Under the pieces are notes generated by a model. That model was not told where the DNA came from and ran no database searches. It saw only the letters and a program-made list of their open reading frames with translations. 64,000 nucleotides of DNA, from assembly GCA_045599645.1 (NCBI GenBank), contig JAZRWI010000008.1, forward strand, positions 46,904 through 110,903, in the 5' to 3' direction. The stretch is from RUG334 sp045599645. Lineage in GTDB: Bacteria; Muiribacteriota; Ozemobacteria; Ozemobacterales; Ozemobacteraceae. Each line of letters starts with the position of its first letter. The first letter of the stretch is position 1. The position numbers and the translations under genes are program-made. Shown in pieces: positions 1 through 8,425 of this stretch.

Positions 1-1214
1 GCCAAAGCAATTACAGGAGTTGTAACAAATACCAGTATTTTTTTATCGTATTTATTAAGAATCCAATAATTCAAAGGTCCTAATACTATTGCAAAGAAAA
101 CAACCAAGTATCCAAGTAAAGAGTGTGAAGACATTCTGTCATACTTATCTCTGTATTCATTCAATACATTAGTGGCTCTGAAATCATCTTCGCTAAAACG
201 TTTAACATTACCGTTAGAAACGAAGTCGTTCAAAGCCGACAAAAGCTTATCAGCTTCTATATTGGGTTTTGGTTTATTTTCAGATTCAGAATCAGCTCCT
301 TCTGTTCCAGCTTTAATATTGCCCTTAAAAGCTTTTTGTATAGGCTCAGGAATAACTCCGGCCGGCTCTTTTCTATAAGTTCTTCTATTATTTGAATAAC
401 TTCTATTCTGCTCCTTTTCTACATAAGGAATAATAGAATCAAAGATGTTATTCTTTAAATACATCAGTCCGCCAAAACCTAATGAGCCTTTCATTACGAT
501 ACCAACTGAAAGATTTCCGGAAATATTTCTTAATTCTTCTGGAAAACCGACCTCACCGATAATAACAAGATGACCACCGGCTCTTACATAATCCATTATT
601 GCATTTTGAACAGCTTCAGGCATGGATTTAAAGGTAGAATCATGATACATCAGCATTCCATATTGAGAATATGCAACCCAGTTGGTTGGAAGTAATTCAA
701 TATTATTTTTGTAATAACAAGCAGTAAAGCTGTTTGAACCATAGGAATATTTCTTCTTAGCTTCAAAAAGCTTATCACTATCAATATTAGAAATCTTATT
801 ATCAACCAGAACGCTTACAGAAGAAGATGTAGAGCGTCTACCGCTAACAAATTCATGATACTCTCTGATACCATCTACATAAAAGTTTATTTCCCCAGAG
901 CTTCTGTAGGAGCCTGTGGTATTAGCACAATATATGTATTCTTCCTTGGTTTCATGAGGCCCAAGCTCTACCTTTTTTGCGGTGCTGTGTGAATTTTCCC
1001 TACTTTCTAACCTGAGGATCATTTCAACACTTATCTTAGTGTCAGTCTTATTTTCTATTGAATAACCGGCATAAAGACAACCAGAATTATTCAACGAATC
1101 CATTTCAGGTAATACGTTTACATCAATCACATCTGAAGCTGAAAAAACAGGCATTACGGCCACTGACAAAAATAATAATATAAAACAGATTAAATACTTA
1201 TTATTTAATTTCAT
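1..1214 (-). CDS. Exported membrane protein of a MoxR operon, 3' end outside window
   Basis: Reading frame open for 404 codons from an ATG at 1214 to the left edge, so the C-terminus is missing. Residues 1-25 form a signal peptide (hydrophobic stretch ending in VFSAS). The middle is a soluble domain with a segment near 208-221 (YVRAGGHLVIIGE) that resembles the conserved core of DUF4350 and GATase-like domains in MoxR-linked membrane proteins. Residues about 365-386 and the last visible residues are transmembrane segments, so the protein is probably anchored with a large extracytoplasmic domain. It starts 17 bp after the MoxR stop codon and is clearly in the same operon. By analogy with other MoxR clusters it may be a partner or client of the ATPase; this is inference from context. 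Exact family not recognised. Confidence 0.75.
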   Translation of the reverse strand, partial: MKLNNKYLICFILLFLSVAVMPVFSASDVIDVNVLPEMDSLNNSGCLYAGYSIENKTDTKISVEMILRLESRENSHSTAKKVELGPHETKEEYIYCANTTGSYRSSGEINFYVDGIREYHEFVSGRRSTSSSVSVLVDNKISNIDSDKLFEAKKKYSYGSNSFTACYYKNNIELLPTNWVAYSQYGMLMYHDSTFKSMPEAVQNAIMDYVRAGGHLVIIGEVGFPEELRNISGNLSVGIVMKGSLGFGGLMYLKNNIFDSIIPYVEKEQNRSYSNNRRTYRKEPAGVIPEPIQKAFKGNIKAGTEGADSESENKPKPNIEADKLLSALNDFVSNGNVKRFSEDDFRATNVLNEYRDKYDRMSSHSLLGYLVVFFAIVLGPLNYWILNKYDKKILVFVTTPVIAL

Positions 1215-1231
1215 AGCAAACCAGCTTCCTC

Positions 1232-2242
1232 TTACATATCAAGAGATGTTTCCTTTACACTGGCCAGGATTTTCTTTAATACCATTTCAGGAGTCAAAGC
1301 TTCAAACTTTGCTTTATAATTCAGTATTATTCTATGATTCAAAGCTGGAACAAGAACCTTCTGAACATCTTCAAAGCCAACGCTTGGTCTACCGTCAATT
1401 AAGGCTGCTGCTCTGGCTGCTTCAGCAACTGCAATAGCAGCTCTTGGGGAAGCACCATACTGAACGAATTCCTTTACTTCCTTAATAGCATTCTTTTCGG
1501 CTGGGGAAGTTGCATTAACGAGTCTTGCAATATAGTCTGCAACTGCGTCTGGCAAATAAATTCCGTCCATGACTTCAAACAATTGCTTTAATTCGTCTTC
1601 AGAAATCTTGAAGGAAGCATGCGGCGGTTCTCCACGGCGTCTAGAAGTAATAATGGTCTTCAAGGTATTAACATCAGCAGATTTTACTTCCAGCTTAAAC
1701 AGGAAGCGGTCCAGTTGAGCTTCTGGCAAGGCATAGGTTCCTTCCAATTCAATTGGGTTCTGGGAAGCAAGAACAAAGAATGGTTCCGGAAGCTTTCTTG
1801 TTGTGCCCATCAAGGTTACGCATTTTTCCTGCATTGCTTCAAGAAGGGCAGACTGAGTTTTTGGTGAGGCTCTGTTGATTTCGTCAGCAAGAAGAATATT
1901 TGTAAAAACAGGCCCCTGCTGGAAAATCATCTGTCTGTTTCCATCTGCAGACTGCTGAAGAATATGGCTTCCTAAAATATCGCCAGGCATCAGATCGGGA
2001 GTAAACTGAACGCGGCTGAAGCTAAGTCCGAATAATTCACTGAGTGTCTTGATCAAAGCTGTCTTTCCAACACCAGGCAGGCCTTCCAGCAGAATATGAC
2101 CGCGGCTCAGAATCCCAATTACTACCAGCTTATGTAATTCTGGTCTTCCAACAAGAATGCGGTTCAATTCAGAAAGAATCCTTGCCACATTTGAAGCAGC
2201 GTTCTTTACAATTTCCTGTCCTAGCAATTTATTTTCAGCCAT
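1232..2242 (-). CDS. MoxR-family AAA+ ATPase
   Basis: AAA+ ATPase of the MoxR type, 336 aa, cytoplasmic, a chaperone-like ATPase that usually works with membrane and von Willebrand factor proteins encoded beside it. Walker A GLPGVGKT lies at about residues 54-61, Walker B ILLADE at about 116-121, followed by the family's NRASPKTQSALLEAMQE segment. The lid domain includes the GASPRA motif near the C-terminus. An upstream start (2332) would overlap the preceding gene by 74 nt. I choose the ATG at 2242 because GGGAG lies 7 nt upstream and MAENKLLGQE matches usual MoxR N-termini. Downstream is the truncated membrane protein, upstream the coiled-coil membrane protein. Confidence 0.93.
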   Translation of the reverse strand: MAENKLLGQEIVKNAASNVARILSELNRILVGRPELHKLVVIGILSRGHILLEGLPGVGKTALIKTLSELFGLSFSRVQFTPDLMPGDILGSHILQQSADGNRQMIFQQGPVFTNILLADEINRASPKTQSALLEAMQEKCVTLMGTTRKLPEPFFVLASQNPIELEGTYALPEAQLDRFLFKLEVKSADVNTLKTIITSRRRGEPPHASFKISEDELKQLFEVMDGIYLPDAVADYIARLVNATSPAEKNAIKEVKEFVQYGASPRAAIAVAEAARAAALIDGRPSVGFEDVQKVLVPALNHRIILNYKAKFEALTPEMVLKKILASVKETSLDM

Positions 2243-2258
2243 AATATTCTCCCGTATA

Positions 2259-3776
2259 TTATTCACTAAAGTAGTTTCTAACTGTATTTCTATATTTGGG
2301 CAATACAGTCTTGTTGCCAGACTTATTGCCATTTGTATTCATATTTAATTCTACTGCCTTAGTCTTTGAATATTCAGAACTTGTTTGCGGCGCGGAAATA
2401 CCAATACCCACAGATACAGCACCTGTAACAGATTCTGCATTTACCTCCGGCAAAGCTTCATCATGATACTTGGCATTATAATCAGAGGTCTTGTCACCAA
2501 AGGTAAGAGGAGTCTTTACCGGCAAATCTCTTCCAACAGCTGCAGTGCCCTGTGTTGGCAATTGCTGACCATTTTCAGGACTATTGGCACTGTTTCCCTG
2601 TTCTGAATTGTTTCCTTGTTCCAAACCATTCTGATTCAAGGGAACAGCAATAAGATTGCTTTCAGCATTACCAGCTTCCCCACCATTTTGATTGTCACCC
2701 TGCTGGTTTTCAGACTTCTGGCTATTGGCTGCTTCCTGAGACAGCTGTTCAGCCAATTCTGGTGGAATAAGCTTTTGTTCAGCCATTTGTGCCGCAATTT
2801 TTGCAGCTTCCTGAAGCTTTTCTCTAGTCTGTTCACCAAGCTGATCTGCATATTTTTCAATCTGCTGCTGTGAAACTCCGTTTTCTGCAGTGCTGCCACC
2901 AAACTGCTGCTTTAAGAAATCATTGATCTGGTCTTCACTCATACCGGATTGTCTTAAAAGATTCTTCAGCTGGTCAAGCAATTCATTGGCTTTACCCTCT
3001 CTGGCAGCTTCACTCTGTTTGGCATCCTTAGCAAAGGTTTCCAGCTTTTTAAGCAGTTCGTTATCAGATATTCTCTTTTTTATTTCTGTTGAAGCTTCAT
3101 GGCAAAGCTTTTCATTTAACTGGTCCAAGGCTTCAAAGGTAATTCCAGGTGCATTTTTATCAGAGTTTTCTGCTATCTTTTCTAATTCTTCTTCAAGAAT
3201 CTTCTTTTCTTCAGGAGTAATGATTTCCTGCTTTTCAAGAAGCTCTACCTTTTCTTGAATTTCAGCCATTTTGTTGGTCAGGTTGATTTTTTTGTCTGCT
3301 TTTCTTAGGTTTAGCAAAGGCACAATGCAGCAGATTACAGCAAAAGCTACTGCCACCAAATACAAAAGTATTTCCTTTGAATGATTTCTATTTATCTCTG
3401 GAATGGAATACAAGCCTTTTCTAGCAAATGCCCAGCTTTTATCTGACAGCTCATTTTCTGCCATTAAAAGGCCACCGGCAGAATTTTCGGCATCAATAGC
3501 AGCTACACATGCTGATTCTGATACATCATGGCTTTTAGCATAATAAATTCCATATATAACAGAAAGAACAAGACCTGCAATAATCCAAGCAGAAATAACT
3601 GAATTAGAAAAGCACTGCAGCTGTCTTAGAATTAAAATCAATATTCCGGCTAAGAGGTTTAAGGTGGTAAAAAAGCGTAGGGAAGCAGATAATGCAGTAT
3701 TTAAGAACAATCTATCATGAAGCTTTTTTACAGCTTCATTACCTGAATATTTTGCGCTTTCCGTAGTCATAGCCAA
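2259..3776 (-). CDS. Membrane protein with long coiled coil and Q/N-rich tail (DUF4175-like)
   Basis: 505 aa. Two hydrophobic segments near residues 35-85 and a third at about 133-155 are followed by a long charged, predicted coiled-coil region (about 160-345), then a Gln/Asn/Gly-rich low-complexity region and a C-terminal segment ending in YRNTVRNYF. That ending, the topology and the position beside moxR resemble DUF4175-type proteins of MoxR/DUF58 operons. The first codon is TTG at 3776, seven bases after GAGGTG; an in-frame ATG two codons later (3770) is possible but sits 13 bases from that site. The stop is 16 bp before the MoxR start. Function unknown; a structural or surface-assembly role is inferred only from domain layout. 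Confidence 0.7.
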   Translation of the reverse strand: MAMTTESAKYSGNEAVKKLHDRLFLNTALSASLRFFTTLNLLAGILILILRQLQCFSNSVISAWIIAGLVLSVIYGIYYAKSHDVSESACVAAIDAENSAGGLLMAENELSDKSWAFARKGLYSIPEINRNHSKEILLYLVAVAFAVICCIVPLLNLRKADKKINLTNKMAEIQEKVELLEKQEIITPEEKKILEEELEKIAENSDKNAPGITFEALDQLNEKLCHEASTEIKKRISDNELLKKLETFAKDAKQSEAAREGKANELLDQLKNLLRQSGMSEDQINDFLKQQFGGSTAENGVSQQQIEKYADQLGEQTREKLQEAAKIAAQMAEQKLIPPELAEQLSQEAANSQKSENQQGDNQNGGEAGNAESNLIAVPLNQNGLEQGNNSEQGNSANSPENGQQLPTQGTAAVGRDLPVKTPLTFGDKTSDYNAKYHDEALPEVNAESVTGAVSVGIGISAPQTSSEYSKTKAVELNMNTNGNKSGNKTVLPKYRNTVRNYFSE

Positions 3777-3826
3777 ATATGTACACCTCAGGCTTTATTC
3801 TACAATAGGATTGCGCTTAAGGCTAC

Positions 3827-3864
3827 AAAAAAAAGCAATGAACCAACGTGATTCATTGCTTTTT
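3827..3864 (-). terminator. Rho-independent terminator of the 173-aa gene
   Basis: Perfect 13-bp stem (arms 3830-3842 and 3852-3864) with a 9-nt loop. On the minus strand it is followed by a run of eight T. It lies 18 bp past the stop codon at 3882. Confidence 0.85.
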
Positions 3865-3881
3865 CCTAGCTTAAAACCAAA

Positions 3882-4403
3882 TTATTTCTTATCTTCACTC
3901 ATTGCGCGAAAGCCTATTGGCTTTGAAGCATCTTCCGGTGAATGCAGGAAGTTCTTCAGACGGCCAAGAAGGTTCTTTTCAGCTTCTTTAAACAAGTAGT
4001 CACAAAATTCCTTAACGCCTTCCGGGGTATTCTTGAAATCCTTGTTATCATCAACATTGAATGTGATAGTCTTACCAGTCTTCTTGAAAACAATGAGGAA
4101 GGTGAAGTATTTTTCTTCCAGAGATTTGCCATTAACATTAATAGCAAAGCCTATAGCAGCAGTTCCATTTTCGCCGAATTCAGTATCAAATTCATCACCG
4201 TGAAGATGACCACCTTCAGGAACAAAGCCTGTGCTTGGTGGGAACATATAAACCTTTGTTTCGCGACAGCCAAGACTTTCAACTATTGAATTCTTTAATT
4301 CATGAACAAAGTCACGGCATTCATTCTGATATTCAATACAATCCTTAACGCCCTGATCATAAGCGTCACAAAGTCTTTTATAGCGACTTACGGTTCTAGC
4401 CAT
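3882..4403 (-). CDS. Hypothetical protein, 173 aa
   Basis: Soluble protein with no signal peptide or membrane segment. The N-terminal 45 residues look like an amphipathic helix (RYKRLCDAYDQGVKDC). A central beta-rich part contains GGHLHGDEFD and FTFLIVFKKTGKTITFNVDD, and the C-terminus is charged. GGAGT five bases before the ATG supports the start. It stands alone between two operons and has its own terminator. I do not recognise the family. The central segment resembles a small sensor-like beta domain but no function can be assigned. Confidence 0.6.
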   Translation of the reverse strand: MARTVSRYKRLCDAYDQGVKDCIEYQNECRDFVHELKNSIVESLGCRETKVYMFPPSTGFVPEGGHLHGDEFDTEFGENGTAAIGFAINVNGKSLEEKYFTFLIVFKKTGKTITFNVDDNKDFKNTPEGVKEFCDYLFKEAEKNLLGRLKNFLHSPEDASKPIGFRAMSEDKK

Positions 4404-4479
4404 AGGAACTCCTTGTGTATGTTTAATATAAATTTAGTCTATAACTAATAAAGAAATATTTCAATACGGCTTTTCTGAC

Positions 4480-5094
4480 TTAATAGGAAACCTTGAAAGG
4501 TCCTGGAGTGCCTGGAGCAGGCTGGGTTACAGAACGGTTATAGGTCTTTGTAATAACGTCTGTAGTGCTCGGTCTGTTATTAACAACATGCTTTTTCTTC
4601 TGAACTATGATTTCCTTCTTGCGTTCAACAGGAGCTTCTTCTGTAACTGCCGGTGGCTCAGTAGCTTCAACAGCAAGGATTTCATCAAGGGTTCTTGGAG
4701 TATCAGTTTCGTCCATGCGTGTCCAACCGGCCTGCGCATACCAGCCGATAAGTCTTTCATTTGCATAAAAGCCTTCGTCTATGGAATCACCCCAGTAATA
4801 ACCACGGGCTCTGTTAACGTCTCCCATAAGTTCAGCAATAACGCCTAATCTGTAAAAAGCCCAATTAGTGCGTTCTGTATTAGGTTCATCGCTCTTTGAT
4901 TCATTCTTATAGATGATAGAATAGTAATTCTGGGCCTTTTTATAATCCTTAGCCATCAAAGCTGATTCACCCTTTTTCTTGTAAACAAAATAGCTATATT
5001 TTGAAGAGCAGCAACCAGTTAATGAAACGAGCATAATAACAGCCAAAATCAAACTATATAGTTTAATCCCTCTACATATTGCTGTATGTCTCAT
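4480..5094 (-). CDS. TPR-containing lipoprotein of the pseudopilin operon
   Basis: 204 aa. N-terminal lipoprotein signal with hydrophobic core and lipobox LTGC (Cys at about 27). It is followed by a helical repeat (ALMAKDYKKAQNYYSIIYKNE...WAFYRLGVIAELMGDVNRARGYY) typical of TPR units, then a Pro/Val/Glu-rich C-terminal tail with a basic stretch (KKEIIVQKKKHVV). GAGAGG seven bases upstream supports the start. It follows the GspJ-like gene by 16 bp, so it is the last gene of the TAXI/pseudopilin operon. A pilotin- or assembly-factor-like role at the outer membrane is possible but inferred only from context. Confidence 0.7.
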   Translation of the reverse strand: MRHTAICRGIKLYSLILAVIMLVSLTGCCSSKYSYFVYKKKGESALMAKDYKKAQNYYSIIYKNESKSDEPNTERTNWAFYRLGVIAELMGDVNRARGYYWGDSIDEGFYANERLIGWYAQAGWTRMDETDTPRTLDEILAVEATEPPAVTEEAPVERKKEIIVQKKKHVVNNRPSTTDVITKTYNRSVTQPAPGTPGPFKVSY

Positions 5095-5110
5095 TTCGTA
5101 TCCTCTCTAA

Positions 5111-5710
5111 TCATTCTTCATCAGGCTTTTCTACAGTAGGAGCCCAATACTTTTCCATTCCACTGGGTGAAGGCGGATAAATTGCAGTTGTCCACAAGAA
5201 ATCTCTTCCTTCATCATCTTCACGCTTACCTGGTTCATTCATGGTTATGTTGATTATATAACTGCTGTCAGTGGCTAACGTTACAGTCATATCTGTCATG
5301 TATTCATCACCAAAAGTCTGAACCTTGTTATCAAGAGGCTTAAAGGCTGTTCCGCCGTTAGAAGCAACAAACTTCCTGACAAAAACCTTATTCCTGGTTC
5401 CACGCTTTTCAAGAGAATATGAAGCAGTGCCACCTTCGACAGCAACCTTAAAGGTGCTATTGCCGCTCCATATCTTTCCTTCGTCACCTTCAAACTCTAT
5501 ATTGGAGATGTCGGAACGGGCCATATCATTTCTGATAACAGAGCAAATCCAGGCAGCCTGATTAGCTGCTAATGCGGTAAAACTGCCCTTCTGTACATTA
5601 GAAGCCCCTCTTGTCATCATGGTAATCACGATACCTATGATTACTGAAAGTATCGCTATACCAACAAGAAGTTCTACTATTGTAAAGCCTTTTTTCTTAT
5701 CTGCTTGCAC
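5111..5710 (-). CDS. GspJ-like minor pseudopilin
   Basis: 199 aa. Starts with a type III (prepilin) signal: KKKG followed by FTIVELLVGIAILSVIIGIVI, giving cleavage after Gly and Glu at mature position 5. The hydrophobic helix is followed by a beta-rich periplasmic domain, as in GspJ/PulJ and other minor pseudopilins. Start codon is GTG at 5710, with GAGAGG eight bases upstream. It overlaps the end of the GspI-like gene by 14 nt, which implies translational coupling. Together with the two genes upstream it would form the tip complex of a type II secretion-like pseudopilus. Assignment to J rather than H rests on gene order and size. Confidence 0.72.
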   Translation of the reverse strand: MQADKKKGFTIVELLVGIAILSVIIGIVITMMTRGASNVQKGSFTALAANQAAWICSVIRNDMARSDISNIEFEGDEGKIWSGNSTFKVAVEGGTASYSLEKRGTRNKVFVRKFVASNGGTAFKPLDNKVQTFGDEYMTDMTVTLATDSSYIINITMNEPGKREDDEGRDFLWTTAIYPPSPSGMEKYWAPTVEKPDEE

Positions 5711-6155
5711 TTACAAAACCTCTCAATACATACTCAAGGTCCTTGCCTTCCTTGCTTCTATATTGAATAGTTAAAGCAACGATACGACCTATTGCTCTTG
5801 TTCCGGTAAAGCCGTCTGCAACAGTTGATGCTGTTACATACAGCTTTGGCATTAAATATTCTTCGAAGGTGCTTATCTTAACAGTGACAGGAGGTTCTTC
5901 ACCTATTGTCACGACACCACCGGAGTTAAGGCTGTATTCCTGCATGGCGTCGTCGGCTGGCAGACACTGTGGACAGCATGAATTTTCAAGCTGTTCCATT
6001 ATTTCTACTGCAAGCTGACTTGCCTTAACTTCATCTGCAGAACGCATAACCTGCTGGTTAGACGAACCAATCAGTCCCCACAAAGGAACCATAGCAGCCA
6101 AAAGAATGGAAATAGCAACTAGTATTTCAACAAGACTTACACCATGCTTCTTCAT
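5697..6155 (-). CDS. GspI/PilV-like minor pseudopilin
   Basis: 152 aa. Prepilin signal KKHG followed by VSLVEILVAISILLAAM, with Glu at mature position 5. The rest is a short globular domain with a CCPQC segment around residues 60-64 that may form a disulfide. Size and sequence at the N-terminus fit GspI or PilV. The start overlaps the upstream GspK-like stop by 4 nt. Likely partner of the K- and J-like proteins at the tip of a secretion pseudopilus. Confidence 0.72.
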   Translation of the reverse strand: MKKHGVSLVEILVAISILLAAMVPLWGLIGSSNQQVMRSADEVKASQLAVEIMEQLENSCCPQCLPADDAMQEYSLNSGGVVTIGEEPPVTVKISTFEEYLMPKLYVTASTVADGFTGTRAIGRIVALTIQYRSKEGKDLEYVLRGFVSASR

Positions 6156-8425
6156 AGTCTGCCTCCTTTTGGTCCGAAAGCAACGCCGAAGAATCTGGTA
6201 AATCTACCGTCTTTGTTGGTAGGATCCAAATTCAGGTTATATACAAGATGACCACCTGCATCTGGAAGATTGTCTGGTGAAAAAGTCTTAACAGCCATGC
6301 CCCCTCTAATGTTAAGAGGAGCACCAGCATTATTGGCTTTTACAGTTCCTTCTTCGCCAAGAGCTACGAGATAAGCTCTAATATCATTTTCCCCGGCATT
6401 ATCAATAGATATAGCCCCTCTACCAGCCAAAACCATCAGCGGTGCTTTATCTGGTTCTCCTGAAGGAACGAAGGAGCCTAATGAAATCGGGCCTTCACTG
6501 AATATTGTGCCAGGAGTTTTTATGCTTAGATTACTTCCTAGGTTAGCTGTATCATCCTTAGATTTAATCTTATATACAAGATTATTCAGATTGAGACCGT
6601 GACCATTGGCATTACTACCACCAAATTCAGTAATCAAAGCATTCTGTATTTCTTCTGAAGTTCCGTCGATAACATAGCAGGCTCTAAGATTCAAACCAAG
6701 AGTCGTATCTTCTACTTCCCCAATCTTATCTATTCTCAAATCCTTCATTGAATCCGGTAATACGCCCATTTCAACTTCACGGGAGGTCGGATTGAAACTC
6801 ATTTCAGTTGTTCTAGGAACTGTAGCAGCCGGTGGAAGATTGATTCCGTTAGTATCTACAGAATACGCTGCAATAACATCATAGGTTTCATCAATACCGC
6901 GCATCAGAATCTTGCTCATTACATGATGATATGCAAGAGCATTAGGATTTGATGTGTCAGCATACTGTAAAACACCACTGTTACAAAAATAGTCCTGAAG
7001 AATTTCAGCGGCTTCCATATTTTCAACAGAATAATTGAATCCATTCTTGAAAAACAGGAAATTCTCAAAGGTGTATTCTGCCACACCACCTGGTTCATTG
7101 GCTGTATTGCCAGAAGAACTTGTATTCTTTGCAGCCTCATCAAAAGAACTCTTATCAAAATAGTTTATAACAGCTGCAAAAATAGATGTGCTTGAATTTG
7201 TCGGCAGCAGATAGCCAAGTTCCAGGAATCTGTCATGAACCTTACCAATAACTCTTGTAATGGTAGGAACAAAATTCGAAGCAGAACTGCTATCATCTAA
7301 GGCATTAACTTCACTGAAAAGATGCAGTGATGAACTTTGCCAGTATTTTTTGTTTGAATCATAAGGATATTCTTGAAATTCACCCTTCAATATGTCCTTC
7401 CACATATTGTCACTGGCATTTTTAACAACAGCCTCAGAGAAACCCCAGTGAGCAACTCTGAAACCAAGCCTATCCTTGCCGCCATTGTTTTTGTTAGTTA
7501 ATGGATAATTGTCCCAATAGTCTCCGCCATTGAAATCAAGCATCAGGGTTGAAGGGAACCCATTTCCTCTCGGGTAAGAATAGAAATGCTGACCATACTT
7601 AGTATCGCCGCTGGTTCGATTCAAACAGAGGTCACTTCCTCCTACATAAATCCAGCCACGGTATTTCCAGAGGTCTTCTTCCTGGTTACCATCGCCAACA
7701 CTGGAGCCGTTGTCAAAAATGAACGGATACTTGCTTCCATTCACAGGCTTACCGCTATCCGGGTCTACTATTACAGTATTAAAGCAATATGGATCAGCTA
7801 CATCTGTTCCGTCCTTCCAATAGAAGGAAAACTTTGTCAATGGAGTCGGGAACGGTGTTACAACCTTGAATGGCCTTGTTTCCTGCCAAATTTCCCTGGT
7901 ATGGTCAATCATTATAGTAACTCTGATTGTTAATCTTCCGACCTTTTCCATTGGGAAGAAGAAAACATTTTCATCGCTCTTAAGACTATCCAGCGTTTTT
8001 ATGTCTGTAAAGCCAAATTCTACATCATAGCTTATTTCAGCTTTTCCAACAGTTTCATCTAACAGGCTGTGAACGAAACCGTTACAGTCTATTTTATCAA
8101 ACCATTCTTTTTTTATCAGTTCACTAAGATCACTTTCAGAGTTGCTTACAAATACTTTTTGGCGAAGAATATCACCAGCATTTGTATCGTCTGAGGAAGC
8201 CTGTAAGTCGCTTAACAAATGAGTGAATACATATGATGAAGTCGCCTGAGCGCACTTAGAAGCACGCAAATGCATTAAGATTTCGCGGCTTTCGTTGAAT
8301 TTTCCACGAACAAAAAAGTTATAAGAAAAAACAAGAACTCCGAGAACAAGTATTGCGCCAAGAACAACAAACATTACGATGCCCTTGCGTCTCAAACCTC
8401 TTGCTTTACCGGAAAGTAACATCAT
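6152..8425 (-). CDS. Large GspK/PilX-like pseudopilin
   Basis: 757 aa. The N-terminus has a short basic leader ending RRKG and then IVMFVVLGAILVLGVLVFSY. There is no Glu at mature position 5, which is the known peculiarity of GspK among pseudopilins, so a K-like role fits. GspK is usually about 300-350 aa; this protein is more than twice that, with a long Ser/Asn/Gly-rich extracytoplasmic region. The start ATG at 8425 overlaps the TAXI gene stop by 4 nt (ATGA), and AAGG precedes it. The following genes are I- and J-like, giving the order K-I-J of a tip complex. The membership in type II secretion rather than a type IV pilus is uncertain because no ATPase, platform or secretin genes lie in the window. 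Confidence 0.65.
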   Translation of the reverse strand: MMLLSGKARGLRRKGIVMFVVLGAILVLGVLVFSYNFFVRGKFNESREILMHLRASKCAQATSSYVFTHLLSDLQASSDDTNAGDILRQKVFVSNSESDLSELIKKEWFDKIDCNGFVHSLLDETVGKAEISYDVEFGFTDIKTLDSLKSDENVFFFPMEKVGRLTIRVTIMIDHTREIWQETRPFKVVTPFPTPLTKFSFYWKDGTDVADPYCFNTVIVDPDSGKPVNGSKYPFIFDNGSSVGDGNQEEDLWKYRGWIYVGGSDLCLNRTSGDTKYGQHFYSYPRGNGFPSTLMLDFNGGDYWDNYPLTNKNNGGKDRLGFRVAHWGFSEAVVKNASDNMWKDILKGEFQEYPYDSNKKYWQSSSLHLFSEVNALDDSSSASNFVPTITRVIGKVHDRFLELGYLLPTNSSTSIFAAVINYFDKSSFDEAAKNTSSSGNTANEPGGVAEYTFENFLFFKNGFNYSVENMEAAEILQDYFCNSGVLQYADTSNPNALAYHHVMSKILMRGIDETYDVIAAYSVDTNGINLPPAATVPRTTEMSFNPTSREVEMGVLPDSMKDLRIDKIGEVEDTTLGLNLRACYVIDGTSEEIQNALITEFGGSNANGHGLNLNNLVYKIKSKDDTANLGSNLSIKTPGTIFSEGPISLGSFVPSGEPDKAPLMVLAGRGAISIDNAGENDIRAYLVALGEEGTVKANNAGAPLNIRGGMAVKTFSPDNLPDAGGHLVYNLNLDPTNKDGRFTRFFGVAFGPKGGRL

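Noticed and set aside
4404..4495. Sigma-28-like promoter before the 173-aa gene (TTAAG ... GCCGTATT)
   Set aside because: Spacing is only about 12 bp and the CGAT core is missing.
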